Shown here: positions 11,035-22,500 of the stretch, piece after piece
How the letters are laid out: each line of letters opens with the position of its first letter
Numbering within the stretch: position 1 is the stretch's first letter
Assembly: GCA_038380435.1 (NCBI GenBank)
Contig: JAWZYU010000034.1
Coordinates: forward strand, 25,275,404 to 25,339,403
Direction of reading: 5' to 3'
Length of the DNA stretch: 64,000 nt
DNA from: Ryuthela nishihirai
Lineage: Eukaryota > Arthropoda > Arachnida > Araneae > Heptathelidae
Position numbers and translations under genes: made by a program
Notes under the pieces: model-generated
The model's input: only the letters and a program-made list of their open reading frames with translations
The model's database searches: none
What the model was told of the DNA's origin: nothing

Positions 11035-12475
11035 CTTGTTCAATGATAATTTGTTTGAGTGCAGTCCTTATACTTTCGATGGTGATTGACGAATGTCTGG
11101 ACTCTCAGACGGTAAGACTTTTTAAATCAAATTTAGTGTGGATTTCAACAGTACTATCAATGAAAAGTTTACTTGTCTATTTGGTTTTCTTTTGTGTGGT
11201 CAGCATCAAAATTTTAGCCCTTGCATGACACTGCACCGTCCTTGAACTTAAGACTATCTAATGCAGCCTCTCTCCACCCTCAGCAGACATTTGACAACCG
11301 ACGCAATTTTGGCGTGCTACTTTCTCTCGGAGAGCAGTGACGTAGATGGCCGTGCTAAAGATTAGGAAGCGTGTGGTCAATGTTCATTGTGAAAATATCA
11401 TCGTGTTTCAAAGTGCAGACTGTGTAATATTATAATTACACTGTGTTCAGAGTTCAGGTGTGTGAAATGTGAGTCAAAGGCAGATAGCTTTAAGTATTGT
11501 ATTAAATGTAACATATGTTAGAATGTGTTTTTATTATTGTTTGGGAATAAAAGGAGAAAATTTTAGGAAATTTTCCTCTGAAAGATACTCTAAATGGAAA
11601 TGTGAGTTATGATCGGAAAATAAAAGTATGAAAGGAAGAAATGAACTACAATCTGGATCAAATAGGCACTGCATCGCAATTAAATGTGCAAGTCATTGAT
11701 AGTGAGAATTTTAATAAAGAAAGGAATACATCTGGTCTTACAGAGAAAAAAAGCAATCTGGAATGAAAAAGAACTGAACTTTAGAGATCTCACTATGAGT
11801 GACATTAGAAACTGTATTGAAGAGGAGTTTGAAAGTTTAAATAAGGGATTAACGTTGGAATTGACTAAAATGAAAAAGTCTCTCGAGTTCAGTTCTGAGT
11901 TTATAGTGGACCTGAAAATTGTCATGAAAGAAACTAAAAAGTGATATACCAGAAATGAAAAAAGTAAATTTTAATTACTGAAAACAAGGTTTTTGCTAAT
12001 CAAGTATTGGACTTCAGACAAGTGGATTACTTGGAAGAATATTCTAGAAACTCTAATTTGGAAATTGTAGGTGTACCTGATGATGTAGGATAGAAACTAG
12101 AAGAAGTCTTCGAAGGAATTCAGAAAGCCTTAAATGGAACAGAAGAGAGAGAAATAAGCAGTATATACATATAGAGTGCCTACATCCATCAGAAACAAAA
12201 TAAAACCAAATATAGTGCAATTTATAGATAAGGATGAAGGAGCAAAATTTTGCTGGCGACAAAGAAGAAAAATTTCATTTCCTCAGACTATCTTCGAGAT
12301 TCAGGTGCTCAAAAGTATATCACATTAAATATTTGAAACCGTCGCATAAAGAGCTACTCTACGAAACGAAACAACACAAGCATAAGCATCACTATAAATT
12401 TCTATGGACTAAAGATGGAAAAGTTTTCATCAGAAAAGGTGAAAACTCAAGGATAATAGGGTATTAAATTGGGCA
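11035..12475 (+). mobile_element. LINE copy A: 5' region and ORF1
   Basis: Alignable along its length with the minus-strand copy at 18001-19200 plus 13681-14015. The 5' leader includes ATGTCTGGACTCTCAGACGG at 11093. Next is a cysteine-rich segment (11380-11530; related to the PHD-like zinc finger of copy B), a lysine/glutamate-rich coiled coil (11684-11944), and the C-terminal domain near 12230-12465 (KELLYETKQHKHKHHYKFLW, KVFIRKGENSRI). That C-terminus resembles the baculovirus FP-like domain found in LINE ORF1 proteins. Several stops make it inactive. Confidence 0.7.
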
Positions 12476-12479
12476 TTTA

Positions 12480-13155
12480 CATTGCCCAGTTTTAATACTA
12501 TTGGATAGTTATCAGTTACATCCTTAACATATATCGCTGAAATATGCTGAACGAGATATTTCTGTGTCCTTATAAAGATATGATCAATTCAAGATCTTGA
12601 GTCTTTGAATAATATGGTACTTTTTGATATCAAAGAATGATAACCATATTCACACATTAAATTTATGTATGACAGAATATCATTTGTATCTTGTAATATA
12701 TCACTGTTTATATCCCAAATTATAACACTATTTTTATAATTCATCGTGTATAATATATCTTCCCTCTGCTGCACAAAAAATTTAAATTGGTGTGTTTATG
12801 TGATTTATATATTGCCCAAATATTCATATCTAAATTTTTATCACAGACATATAAACATTCTGCAGTATTCATATTGAAAGGTGTTTTAACGAAGTTAAAG
12901 ATATTAGTTTTAAAACAAAATACCCCCCCTAAATCTGTTTCTTCCCCTATAGTCATAAAGCATATCATTACCATCAATTTTAAATGTATCAACTTCGTTT
13001 TCCGATACCCATATCTCACTGAGCACCGAAATATCAATTTTGTAATTAACCATTTCTAATAAGTGTTCTATTTCATTGAAATGAGCACGAATACTTCTAA
13101 CATTAATATGAAAAATAATATAATTCAGAGTATTATCACTATTTATATATTGCAT
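12480..13155 (-). mobile_element. LINE copy B: start of ORF2 (endonuclease)
   Basis: Minus frame 13155-12910 encodes the N-terminus of an apurinic-type endonuclease (IIFHINVRSIRAHFNEIEHL, ISVLSEIWVSENEVDTFKI). Further degraded coding continues to about 12600 in other frames. It is the downstream continuation of ORF1 at 13681-14015, separated by a hAT insertion. A small hairpin (TTGGGCATTTACATTGCCCA) marks the junction with copy A. Confidence 0.7.
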
Positions 13156-13207
13156 AAACTCATTATCGCAACGAATAAAGTGTAATTAGCTACACTACTC
13201 TCTAAAG

Positions 13208-13615
13208 TAGGGATTCTCAACGTGGGGTACGCGGTAAAATTTTTTGAGTACGCCGTGAGAGCTCAAAAGTCGCTAGATCTAGTAACAAAGTCGCTAAGTT
13301 TGCAACACTGCTGTGCAAAAATGTCATTTATTCTGTTTACCGATATATAAGTAATTTATGAATACAAAATTAAATATATGTATATATATATATATGTTTT
13401 ATTTTATTCACATTATTACACTATAACTATAGTTTTTTCTATCTGTACAAGGGGTACGCCAGTTACATACACATTTCCAGGGGGTACGTGAAGCATAAAA
13501 GGTTGAGAACCACTATGATGATATGATATGATTGATTATGAATTATTTTATTCCCATTGTTATACTATAACTATAGTTTATATGCCAGTGAAGCATAAAA
13601 GGTTGAAAACCACTG
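13208..13615. mobile_element. hAT-type MITE with 8-bp target duplication
   Basis: 408-bp element with inverted ends TAGGGATTCTCAACGTGGGG and, on the other strand, CAGTGGTTTTCAACCTTTTA. It is flanked by a perfect 8-bp duplication CTCTAAAG (13200-13207 and 13616-13623). No coding capacity. The 3' end is partly duplicated inside the element (13411-13515 resembles 13540-13615). It sits in LINE copy B between ORF1 and ORF2. Confidence 0.9.
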
Positions 13616-13680
13616 CTCTAAAGCATCACTTCTCCACACTAAGTTATTATCCGTATAATTGAATGTTTTTGTAACCATTT

Positions 13681-14015
13681 TCAATTCAACATCGATAAAT
13701 CTTCTTTACTCTTGATTCTAATTATCTTAGCGTTTTCATCTTTACTGATGAAAACTTTCACATTTTTAGTCCACACAAATTTATAATGATGCTTATGCTT
13801 GTGTTGTTTCGTTTCGTAGAGTAGCTCTTTATCCGACGGTGTCAAATGTTCAAAGTGATATGCTTTTGAACACGTGTATCTCGAAGATAATCCCAGAAAA
13901 TCAAATTCTTCTTCTTTGCCGCCATCAAAATCATGCTCCTTCATCCTTATCTTTAAATTGTAATATAATTGGTTTTATTTTGTTTCTGATGGATGTAGGC
14001 ACTCTATATGTATAT
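13681..14015 (-). mobile_element. LINE copy B: ORF1 C-terminus
   Basis: Minus frame 13944-13681 encodes an FP-like C-terminal domain (HLTPSDKELLYETKQHKHKH, then KFVWTKNVKVFISKDENAKI), the same domain as copy A at 12234-12467. It is continuous with 18001-19200 once the intervening TIR element is removed. Confidence 0.75.
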
Positions 14016-14947
14016 GTCACCGACAAAGTTTTAAATCCGGCATTCTATAGAATGCCTAGGCATTGTATATAATGTCTAAAACTAGCCGGTAATGTATGAA
14101 ACGATTCATATTTCACACATTTCCTAGGCATTCTATAGAATGCCAGAAGGCAAATCGGCAAAGTATAAAATACTCCCGGCAGTGATGTTTAATGTCGCAA
14201 TGCGAGTCACGTGACTCTCGACGCTCTCCTCAAACAGAGAGCCAGAGCACTCAGTCCAATTCGAATTGACCAGTAAATGTTCCCCTGGGTCCCCTATAGG
14301 CTTACCCTGATTGCCAGATCCGCCAGTCCCTAGTGTCGGTAAAAAAGAGCGCCGTAGTTGGTCACTTTGGACACCAAAAAGACACCCTTCCATTCGGAAA
14401 AGCGCCCCCTAGCGTTGTAAGAGTGTAAAAGAGGGTTGCCTCAATAGGGATCCCAAAGTTTGAGAACCATAGCTTCCATAGAAAGACAGTTAAGGTCAAA
14501 AAACAGATTAAAAAAAGTCATCGAAAAACGACATATCACAAGCATCTCGGAACTCCACTGAAATAGATTTGACAAGTAGTAAAGTGAAATACGAGTATCC
14601 TAACTCGAATTGCAAACTTCGAATATTCAACACTTTACTAATTCGTTCTCACTTGGCTTTTCCTCATTTGGGGCGTTTTTTACTTGCTTGCTTACACGTT
14701 ACACTAAATTGGGAGGTCCTTATTCAGGCTTTCCCAGAACAAGTAAGAAAATTCTTATAACAAATCCTCAAGTGTCTTTCTTGAGGGAATTAAGATATAT
14801 TTTTTTTTCATATGATTTATTTTTTTTTTCATTTTTTATTACTTTTTTTCCTTTCTTTTTTTCATTCATTTTTTTATTTTTTTCATTCATTTTTTATTAT
14901 TTTTTTTCCATTCATTTTTTTTATTATTTTTTTTGGTATATTTTTTT

Positions 14948-15850
14948 TTATAATTGATTCCAGATATTTGTCTCTTGCAGGAAATTCAATAACAATTGAT
15001 AAATTTTTTGTTGAAGTGAAAAATTAGGGGAATTTAGAATTGTATCTAAGGTAAATTCAGTAATTACAATATTCTCAAGTTCATGAAAAAATTTATTTCT
15101 TTGTAGGTTAAATTTGCCACAATTTAAGATTATATGGGTAGAATTTTCTTTTAAATTACATGATGTACAGTTAGGATTATCAATTAATTTTAAAAGGAAT
15201 TTTGACTTGTTTAATAATATAGTATCTGTTTTTAATCGGAGAAGAGCGCTAATTTCTTGTCTATTAAAAACACTATTTGAGAAATAATTAATTTTGCTTG
15301 AGAGTAAATATCTAAAGTTAGGTTTAAACATAGAGTTAAGTTGAAAAAAATTTTCTGTCAAGGAGAATTCCAAATTATTTATCTCTTTTTTTGTATTTAT
15401 ATAAAATTTATAAGTTGGAGAGCATATATTGAGGTCATGTGCTGCTTTCGCCATCTTATCCACTTCTTCATTTTCCTTAATACCAGTATGTCCTGGAGAC
15501 CAACTTAGGTGGATTTTATTATTATTTTGAATAAAATTTTCTGTGTTTTGTTTAAGTAGTGAAGTAATGTAATATGGATATGTGGAGTATGATTGATACT
15601 GTGTTAATGTGAGAATAGCTCCTTTAGAATCAATAAAAATAACTATAAGTTGGTTTTTAGTATTTTGTAAAAGCCATTTCAAGGCAGCCAAAATGGCAAA
15701 AATTTCTGCATGTAAGATTGAAGTAGGTTTTGGTAATATAAATTTTAAGGAAACATTAAAATATGGAATAAAAACAGCTGCAGAAGCAGAACCAGAGTCT
15801 TGTATGAAAAAACCATCTGTATATATTTCTAGAAAATTTTCAAAATGTTC
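14948..15850 (-). pseudogene. LINE RNase H domain and C-terminal zinc motif
   Basis: The frame runs through IYTDGFF (first acidic residue), HAEIFAILAALKWL (Glu), IDSKGAIL (Asp) and WSPGHTGIKENEEVDKMAK (His and Asp), giving the complete RNase H active-site set. The downstream part contains CTSCNLKENSTHIILNC, a zinc-knuckle-like end common in RNase H-bearing LINEs. It is shifted relative to the upstream reverse transcriptase. Confidence 0.85.
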
Positions 15851-17000
15851 CTTTTTAAAATTATTGAATAATTGTAAAATTGCTTCATTTGAATATTCAT
15901 TTTAGAGTGTAATAAAGGAATTTCAGTATAAAATTTAGGAAGCTGATAACACCAAAATGGAATTAATTCTGTAATATCTCCTCTTAAGTCTTCCTTATGA
16001 AGGTTATTAAAAAAATTAAAGAGTGATGGTTGTTTTTTTAAAATTTTGTAAAAAGGTAGTCTTTTAAATTTTTGATAAAATGGATGGTCAGGAAGCTTAT
16101 AATGTAATCTAGAGTAATATTTTAAAATTAAGATAGGATGTCTTGTTTCGAAGTTTGGAAGAGCAGTTTCAGCCAAGAGAGCAAGTGAGGGGCAAAACCT
16201 AGGAAGACCTAGAGCTATCTTAATACATTTGCTTTGAATAATACTTAATTTTTTGAGTTTAGTTAAATTTGGGAAATCTATTAAATCAAAGCCGTATTCA
16301 ATTTTCGCTCTTATTAAATTTTTGTATAAAGTTATTAATGTATTAGGGTGCGAGCCTTCTTTTTTTAATGCAAAATATTTAAAAATATTAAGTAATTTGG
16401 AGCCTGAATTGTGTGCATGATCTAAGTGTGAATTCCAATTTAATTTTGAATCTAAATAAAATCCGAGAAGTTTACATTGATTGACTTGAGCAATTTTGTT
16501 GTCATTAATTTTTAAAACAAATTTTGGAGAAATATGTTTGTTTTTGGAGAAATGTATACAGTAGGTTTTATTTATATTTATTGTTAAATTCCATTTTTCA
16601 CAATACTTGGTTAATTTGTTAAGTTGTTCTTGAGTATTATGTTGTATATCATATTCATTTCTGTCTGAAGTCCAAAAAGTGAGGTCATCAGCATAGCTTG
16701 TATAATTAAACTTATTATTAAATTTTTTTTTTAATATCATATAGATATAGATTAAAAAAATGGGTGAAAGGGTAGATCCTTGTGATAAGCCCTGTAAAAT
16801 GTTATGAGAGTTAGAAGAAAAAGAATTAATTTTGACTTTAAATTTTCTGTTTTTTAAATATTTTGAAAGAAATATTATTAAGTTATAATCAATATTTGCT
16901 TTACTCAACTTTAATAAAAGATAATCAATTGAGACTGTATCGAAAGCTTGGGTTAGGTCAATTGAAACAGCCAATAAGATTTTTTCTTTTTATTAGCTAA
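15829..17000 (-). pseudogene. LINE reverse transcriptase domain (frameshifted)
   Basis: The frame 16974-15829 contains the palm motifs AVSIDLTQAFDTVSIDYLL (first catalytic Asp), GLSQGSTLSPIFLIYIY and YTSYADDLTFW (the FxDD-type site), then the thumb region LLGFYLDSKLNWNSHLDHA. The preceding fingers (SYRPISLLSNSLKLFEKFL and FGFRKNRSS) are read from 17000-17450 in a frame one base off, because an A-run at about 16980 has lost or gained a base. The continuation to RNase H also needs a shift near 15840. Confidence 0.85.
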
Positions 17001-18000
17001 ATAAATATCAGAAAGGAGTAATGAAACACATTCTTTGGATGAACGATTTTTCCTAAAGCCAAAAAAGTTTTTAGGTAAAATATTATTTTTGTCTATTTGC
17101 CATATTAGTCTTCTGAACAAAAACTTTTCAAATAGTTTTAGGGAGTTGGAAAGTAAAGAAATAGGTCTATAAGAATTGAATTCTGTGGGGATTTTATTTG
17201 GCTTTTGTATAAAAATAATTAATATTTCATCCCATGTAGTTGAAATATTATGAGTAGTCCAGATGTTGTTAAATATATTTAAAAGTTTTTCCTTCCAGCA
17301 GTTTGGTAAATTTTTAAAAAACTTATTAGATATTAAGTCAGCTCCTGGTGCTGACTTTAGGTTTAATCTTTTAATGGCATTATTTAATTCTGGTAAAGTA
17401 AAAGGTAGATTGACACTAGTGTTGATTGATTTGAGTTTATTTAATTGAATTTTATAAAAGGATTTCTGCCTAATATCCAGTGTGGGAGCTTTTTGTACTA
17501 TTTTTAAATTTTTTGCAAAAAATTCTGCAGTTTGTTCAAGAGTATAATTATGTTGAATTGCAAACTGAGCAATAGGTAAAGATTGATTTTTTTCCTTAGA
17601 AATAGATTTAAAGATCTTCCATATATTTAAACTTGAATTTTGAGTTGTGAGCTGTGAGGTAAATTCTTTCCAATCTTCTCTTATTGCGTTTTTTATAATG
17701 CGAACAGATTCATTACAGGTTATGAGGTTAATATTTCTGGCGGTAGTTCAGCAATGGTATTTTTCTCTTTTCGTAGAAAAATCCCGTACCATATATTTTG
17801 TACTTCTTACATTTTCACATGCATCTTTTCAATAAAAGCCTTTTTCATACTTTGCCTAAATAGCATTTGTCATTCTATATAATGCCTAGGTATTCTATAC
17901 AATGCCTAGGGAAAGTATGTAATAATTCTCATATTTCATACATTGCCTAAAAACGCCGGGTATTCTATAGAATGCCGGCTTTTCATACATTGCCGGTAAC

Positions 18001-19200
18001 ATATATATTGCTTATTTCTATCTTTTCTGTTACATTTAAGGCTTTCAGAATTCCTTCGAAGACTTTTTCTGGTTTCTCTCCTACATCATCAGGTACACAC
18101 ATACAATTTTCAAATTAGAGTTTTTAGAATATTTCCAACTCATTCACTTGAGTCTGAAGGCCCAATACTTGATTAGCAAGAGCCTTATTTTCAGTAATTA
18201 AAATTTAATTTTTTCGTTTCTGGTATATCACTTTTTAGTTCTTCCATAAACGTTTTTAGGTCCATTATAAACTCAGAACTAAACCCGAGAGACTTTTTCA
18301 TTTTAGTCAAATCAAACATTAATCCCTTATTTAAACTTTCAAACTCTTCTTTAATACAGTTTCAAATTTCACTCGCAAGATTCACTAGTCAGATCTCTAA
18401 AGTTCAGTTCTTTTTCAATTCCAGATTGTTTTTTTTTCTCTATAAGACCAGATGTATTCCTCTCTTTATTGAAATTCTCACTATCAATGCCTTTCACATT
18501 TAACTGCGATGAAATGCATATCCGATCAGCTGCTGATCCAAGATGTATTTTATTTTTTCCCTTTATACTTTTATTTTCCGAGCATAACCCACATTTTCAT
18601 TTGGCATGTCTTTCAGAAGAAGTTTTCCTAACATTTTCTTCGTTTAATCCAAAAAATAATAAAGAAAAACATGCTAACATATGTTACATTTATACAGTCC
18701 TTAATGCTATGTGCCTTTGACTCACATTTCACAAAATCCTTAATGCCATTTGCCTCACATTTCACACAACTAAGCTCAAAACTCATTGTAACTGAAATAT
18801 TGCACAATCTGCACCCTAAAACACAATTAGATTTTCTCGTTGAACATTCAACACACGCATACCGATCTTTAACACGACAATCTACTTCATGGTCCCCCGA
18901 AAACAGCACACCAAAATTGCATTAGATATCAGATGTCTGCTGAGGGGTGGGGACACGCTGCAGTAGAGTCTCAAGTTCAAAGATGTATACAGTGCTGAGC
19001 AGGGGTAACTGCTCACCAGACAAAGAAAAACCAAATAAGACAACAAAGGAAAACCTCACCAGTCTAAGAAAACTAATCACTGATCGCATTTTGAAATCAC
19101 TCTTAATTTGATCTAAAAATCTTCCGACTGAGAATCTAGACATTCATTAATTACCATGGAAAGCTCAAAGGCTGCACTCAGATTAATTATCCATAAGAGA
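18001..19200 (-). mobile_element. LINE copy B: 5' region and ORF1 N-terminal half
   Basis: Matches copy A from about 11035. The minus frame 18909-18628 encodes a cysteine-rich finger (CVECSTRKSNCVLGCRLC, then CVKCEANGIKDFVKCESKAH), resembling the PHD-like finger at the start of some LINE ORF1 proteins. Downstream (18480-18060) is a degraded coiled coil. ORF1 continues at 14015 beyond the inserted transposon. Confidence 0.7.
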
Positions 19201-19499
19201 GGGGAAAATGCAGGAGCCAAAAATTGAGGACACCAATGGCTCAGAGAAGGTTCTGTTCAGTGACCTTTAGTTCACATAACCGTTCGCTGTGTCACATGTG
19301 TTCACATAGCCGTTCACTGACCCTGTTCACTGACTAGTTACAAACTTTAAGGGATGGGAGGATTTTATTTATAAACATCGAATACACAAATTTCTACACA
19401 AATATATACCTCGTCCCCGTGGCCGAGTAGTAGATGGCGCTCCCTTCCCCTATCTTGTGAATGGAGTAGTACTTGTGGGATCAGTTGTTGTACATCTGA

Positions 19500-20225
19500 G
19501 CCCATGTTTTGCACACAATCGGCTAAATGGCAAAGTCACAAGGGCCCTGAAGGCTCAGAGAAGGTTGGGGGAGGGGACTCACTGAACAGCTGTTGGGAGA
19601 CAGATGGTAACCTCCCATCAGGATCATACAGCATGTTCTTTAACGTGCACAAGGTATGACTCTCCCACATACTGCGCCACGGCTTAACGTATCATCCGAC
19701 GAACAGGCACCTTTCCAAGCCCATTGGTATTCGCCTTGACAGGAGGTTTCCTTCTGTCCCCAAACAGCTGTCCAGTAGGTCCCCTACACGAAACCTCTCA
19801 GTCCTCGATGGTTGTCTTCCGTCAAAACCATCCAGTGTGGTCTTTATTGTACAAGGTATGGCTCTCCTGCATATGGTCCAGGGCTTAACGTCCTATCCGA
19901 AGAACGAAGGCCTTTCCAAGCCCCATAGTGTTCGCTACCGACTGATGACAGGGTGGGGAGTTTTGTGGGGATGAATCTCAATGCTGGCCCAGCAGGGACT
20001 CGAACCTGGAACTACAATTTACGAGCTTGACACGCTACCAACTGAGTCACCTCCGCCCCCCAGTGCACATTAAAGAGCATACTGGATGGTTTCGAAGGGA
20101 AGGCTTCCATTTGCCTCGTAACAGCTGTCCAGCTGATCTCCTTCCTCAAACCTTCTCTGAGCCCATGGGGTTACTTGTGAAATGGCTATGTATCACTCTG
20201 ATTGGAAAAAATTTCGCTGAGCGGT
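19500..20225 (-). mobile_element. Compound SINE1 cluster
   Basis: A minus-strand tail and body at 19500-19738 and a second minus-strand partial copy with its tRNA-like head complement at 19995-20058 (ACTCGAACCTGGAACTACAA) abut a plus-strand body and tail at 20060-20225. A further small remnant is at 19228-19255. Confidence 0.65.
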
Positions 20226-20426
20226 AAAAGGTCCTAAACCAACAACATCTTGGTTTCATAAACAAAATGGAGCAACTTCCCCTCTGAATATGACAATGTT
20301 CAACATAATAGTTTTCAAACCTCTTCACATCCATTATTTCTTCAAAAAGCAGGGAGCCCACTATAGGCGAAGAGATGACACACGTCTAGACAACCCTGAT
20401 GTTAGTTTTGAAAAAATAAATCTTAC

Positions 20427-20679
20427 TATTTTTTCCAGGTCCTCGAGGGGCATTTTTCAAGTTGACGTCATCCAAAGAGCATTTCTCGCTCAGTGGTTGG
20501 AAGGTTTCCTCCCAATTTGTTTTGGTGTAGTGCCATTTGGTTGTCACCAGGACAAGCATCTGTTTCGAGTGATAGGCTTTTATGAAACACCAGAGAACGT
20601 CGTGGATACCAGAAGCGAATCCATATGGATTAGTGAGGTCACAGAGCAAGACGGGAGCATCACTGCAGTTCTTAGGATT
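20427..20679 (-). CDS. FUT8: FUT8-like alpha-1,6-fucosyltransferase, visible exon 5
   Basis: Internal exon with acceptor tcatcag at 20680 and donor gtaaga at 20426. It encodes NPKNCSDAPVLLCDLTNPYG, then IHDVLWCFIKAYHSKQMLVL and NWEETFQPLSEKC, matching FUT8 from NPKDC to SETC. Four cysteines equivalent to human C204, C212, C230 and C266 (numbering from memory) remain. The two cysteines of the family's GCGYGC motif are both absent (here NPYGFAS). In FUT8 those two form a disulfide, so the pair was lost together. It starts in phase 0 after ...LYHLQ and ends with one base. Confidence 0.92.
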
Positions 20680-20865
20680 CTGATGAGCATGAAAAGAGAA
20701 AGGAATGATTAGCTTATTGATTAAAACATTTAATATTAAGAAACTAGCATTCACTGCAGAAACTTTCGCATAAGCTCTTAGCACATTTAACACACGGCCA
20801 TTGTAAAAAGTGTATTTGACTATTGAACTCATTAACCTTATCATCATGATAATCATTCAGTTCTT

Positions 20866-21135
20866 CAGCGGGTTAGGTCGTTTTATCTCTGAGCGACCCT
20901 TTTTTTGCACACAATGGGTTAAATGGCTAGGTCACAAGGACTCCTTGGGCTCAGAGGTAGTTGTGGGAGGGAACCCACTGGACAGATATTGAGAGGCAGA
21001 TGGTAGGCTTCCATCAAGATCTTCCTTCATGTTCTTTAACGTGCACAGTGTGGCTCTCCCGCACCCAGCATCACGGCTTAATGTGATATGGTAGGCGTCC
21101 TTTCCAAGCCCATCGGTGTCCTATTGACCATGGGA
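20866..21135 (-). mobile_element. SINE1 tail and body, head missing
   Basis: Tail at the left (TTTTATCTCTGAGCGACCC), body to TTTCCAAGCCCATCGGTGTC at about 21117. No head. Confidence 0.75.
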
Positions 21136-22400
21136 GTAGTAGCATAAATAAAAGTTCTGGCACAATGTTAAAGTATAGGGAATCCCATGTTAACCTATGG
21201 GAGACTTTTGGGAAAATGAGGTTTAAACTAATTTTCAGAAGGTGTTGTGTGTAAAAGACATGAAATGATGGGTTTCGTGGAGGAAATATTGTAGTTATCG
21301 TACACTTCACTGGATTATTGGACTGTTGGGTTGTAAAAGCCAGGTAAATCGGAGAAGTCGACAAAGCCAGAGAGTTTTGGAAAATTAGTTTGAAAAAATA
21401 TGGCAATTCCAAATCAACAGGTAAAATGATCAAATGACGATTTCGGGGGCTGGGAGAGAAAAATATGATGGAAAGTTGGACTTTCAAGTAATATCTGTGA
21501 ATGTATGGATATTCTTTGATCCGGTAAGAATGAGAGGGTGTGAGATGAATCCAATTTCGAAAAAATTCCAAAAACAATTTTTTTAAAGCAAATCTTAACA
21601 AAATTTTTAATATGGAATTCTCACTTCAAAACATATTAAACCCTCTTTCGATTCCTTCAGCTCCCCGAATTTGGACCGAATTATTAAAATTTCTGAGAAG
21701 AACATCTTTAATCCAGAGAATTTAGATTCCATCTAATTTCTAACCAAGAAAAAAAAATGTTTAATTCAGTGAGATTTCAGTCTCTTCTGCTGCACTTAAC
21801 CCACCTGGAATAACACGCCTACAGTCAGCTAGCAACCGCCCACCACCGAAATCCCTACAGCCCAAGCTGCCCCCTAACAAAGAATGCTACATAAATCAAT
21901 CTTCATATATTTCAGAATAATCTTGAAATCCTAACAACTGAAATTAACGACAAAGCCAGTAGAAAGAGAAACTTTTTGTCCCTTTAATGATACCAGTTTC
22001 TGAAAAATCAAGGAGAATTAAAAGTGGGAAATTAATATTTTTAAAAAAATTGCTGTTTACTTCTTAACTTGAGAACATAAACGAGCCAACTTTACTTCTC
22101 GTCACTACCTCTGCATCCCGCATCTGCATGTCTCAAGCTAGACAAGCTACCGATCCGAATGATCACGCCCCTCGCCCCCTACGGAACAAGATAGCAGTTC
22201 AAAATAGCTCTCAGTAAGCAAAAGCGGTGGAAAAAAGAAGCAAACAATAGCGAAAAAAGTAATGGTCTTTAATCCATACCTTTTGTATATAAAACAAAGG
22301 CCTACAAAGAAAATGAAGTATCTCAGCTCCTACTGGCAATAACGGAAGACAAAAAAGAAAATATGAACAGAAAACATCGCCCCTATATAACTTTGACATT
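21136..22400. other. Intronic, no gene seen
   Basis: No domain, splice-bounded exon or mobile-element signature found. The minus open frame 21601-21071 has no recognisable family and low-complexity composition. Confidence 0.45.
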
Positions 22401-22401
22401 C

Positions 22402-22500
22402 TTGATTGTACAATTTTTTCTTCCCATTCTTGTACAATTTTTTCTCCCATTCTTGTACAATTTTTAAATCCCATTCTTGTACAATTTTTACTTCTCATTC
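22402..22500. repeat. Short tandem repeat, about 24-27 bp x4
   Basis: Four copies of CCCATTCTTGTACAATTTTT with variable 4-7 nt linkers. Confidence 0.8.

Larger units (their letters stand above)
14790..17745 (-). mobile_element. 5'-truncated LINE with reverse transcriptase and RNase H
   Basis: Starts on the minus strand near 17745 inside ORF2 (no endonuclease) and ends in an A-rich tail (T-rich on plus, 14790-14950). The order is connector, reverse transcriptase, RNase H, then a Cys-x2-Cys ... His ... Cys motif near the end. An RNase H after the reverse transcriptase points to the I/LOA-type clades. It is broken by single-base shifts near 16980 (in an A run) and near 15840, but otherwise little decayed, so it is fairly young. 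Confidence 0.85.
14016..18000. mobile_element. TIR DNA transposon with palindromic subterminal repeats, carrying a LINE
   Basis: Inserted in ORF1 of LINE copy B: the host sequence resumes on each side (GTAGGCACTCTATATGTATA ... ATATATTGCTTATTTCT) with a short TAT/ATA overlap as probable target duplication. The ends are inverted repeats: GTCACCGACAAAG at 14016 and, on the minus strand from 18000, GTTACCGGCAATG, each followed by GGCATTCTATAGAAT. The perfect palindrome GGCATTCTATAGAATGCC occurs at 14039 and 14127 and nearly so at 17959. GGCAATGTATGAAA-type repeats recur in both ends. No transposase is visible; about 1 kb belongs to the element and the rest is the LINE at 14790-17745. The superfamily was not recognised. 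Confidence 0.7.

Noticed and set aside
10851..11228. Plus open frame of 125 codons
   Set aside because: Runs into the LINE copy A 5' leader; no domain.
14610..15027. Plus open frames rich in Phe
   Set aside because: They read the T-rich strand of the LINE A-tail; low complexity, no gene.
21071..21601. Minus open frame of 176 codons
   Set aside because: No domain, no start or splice context, partly overlaps a SINE1 copy.
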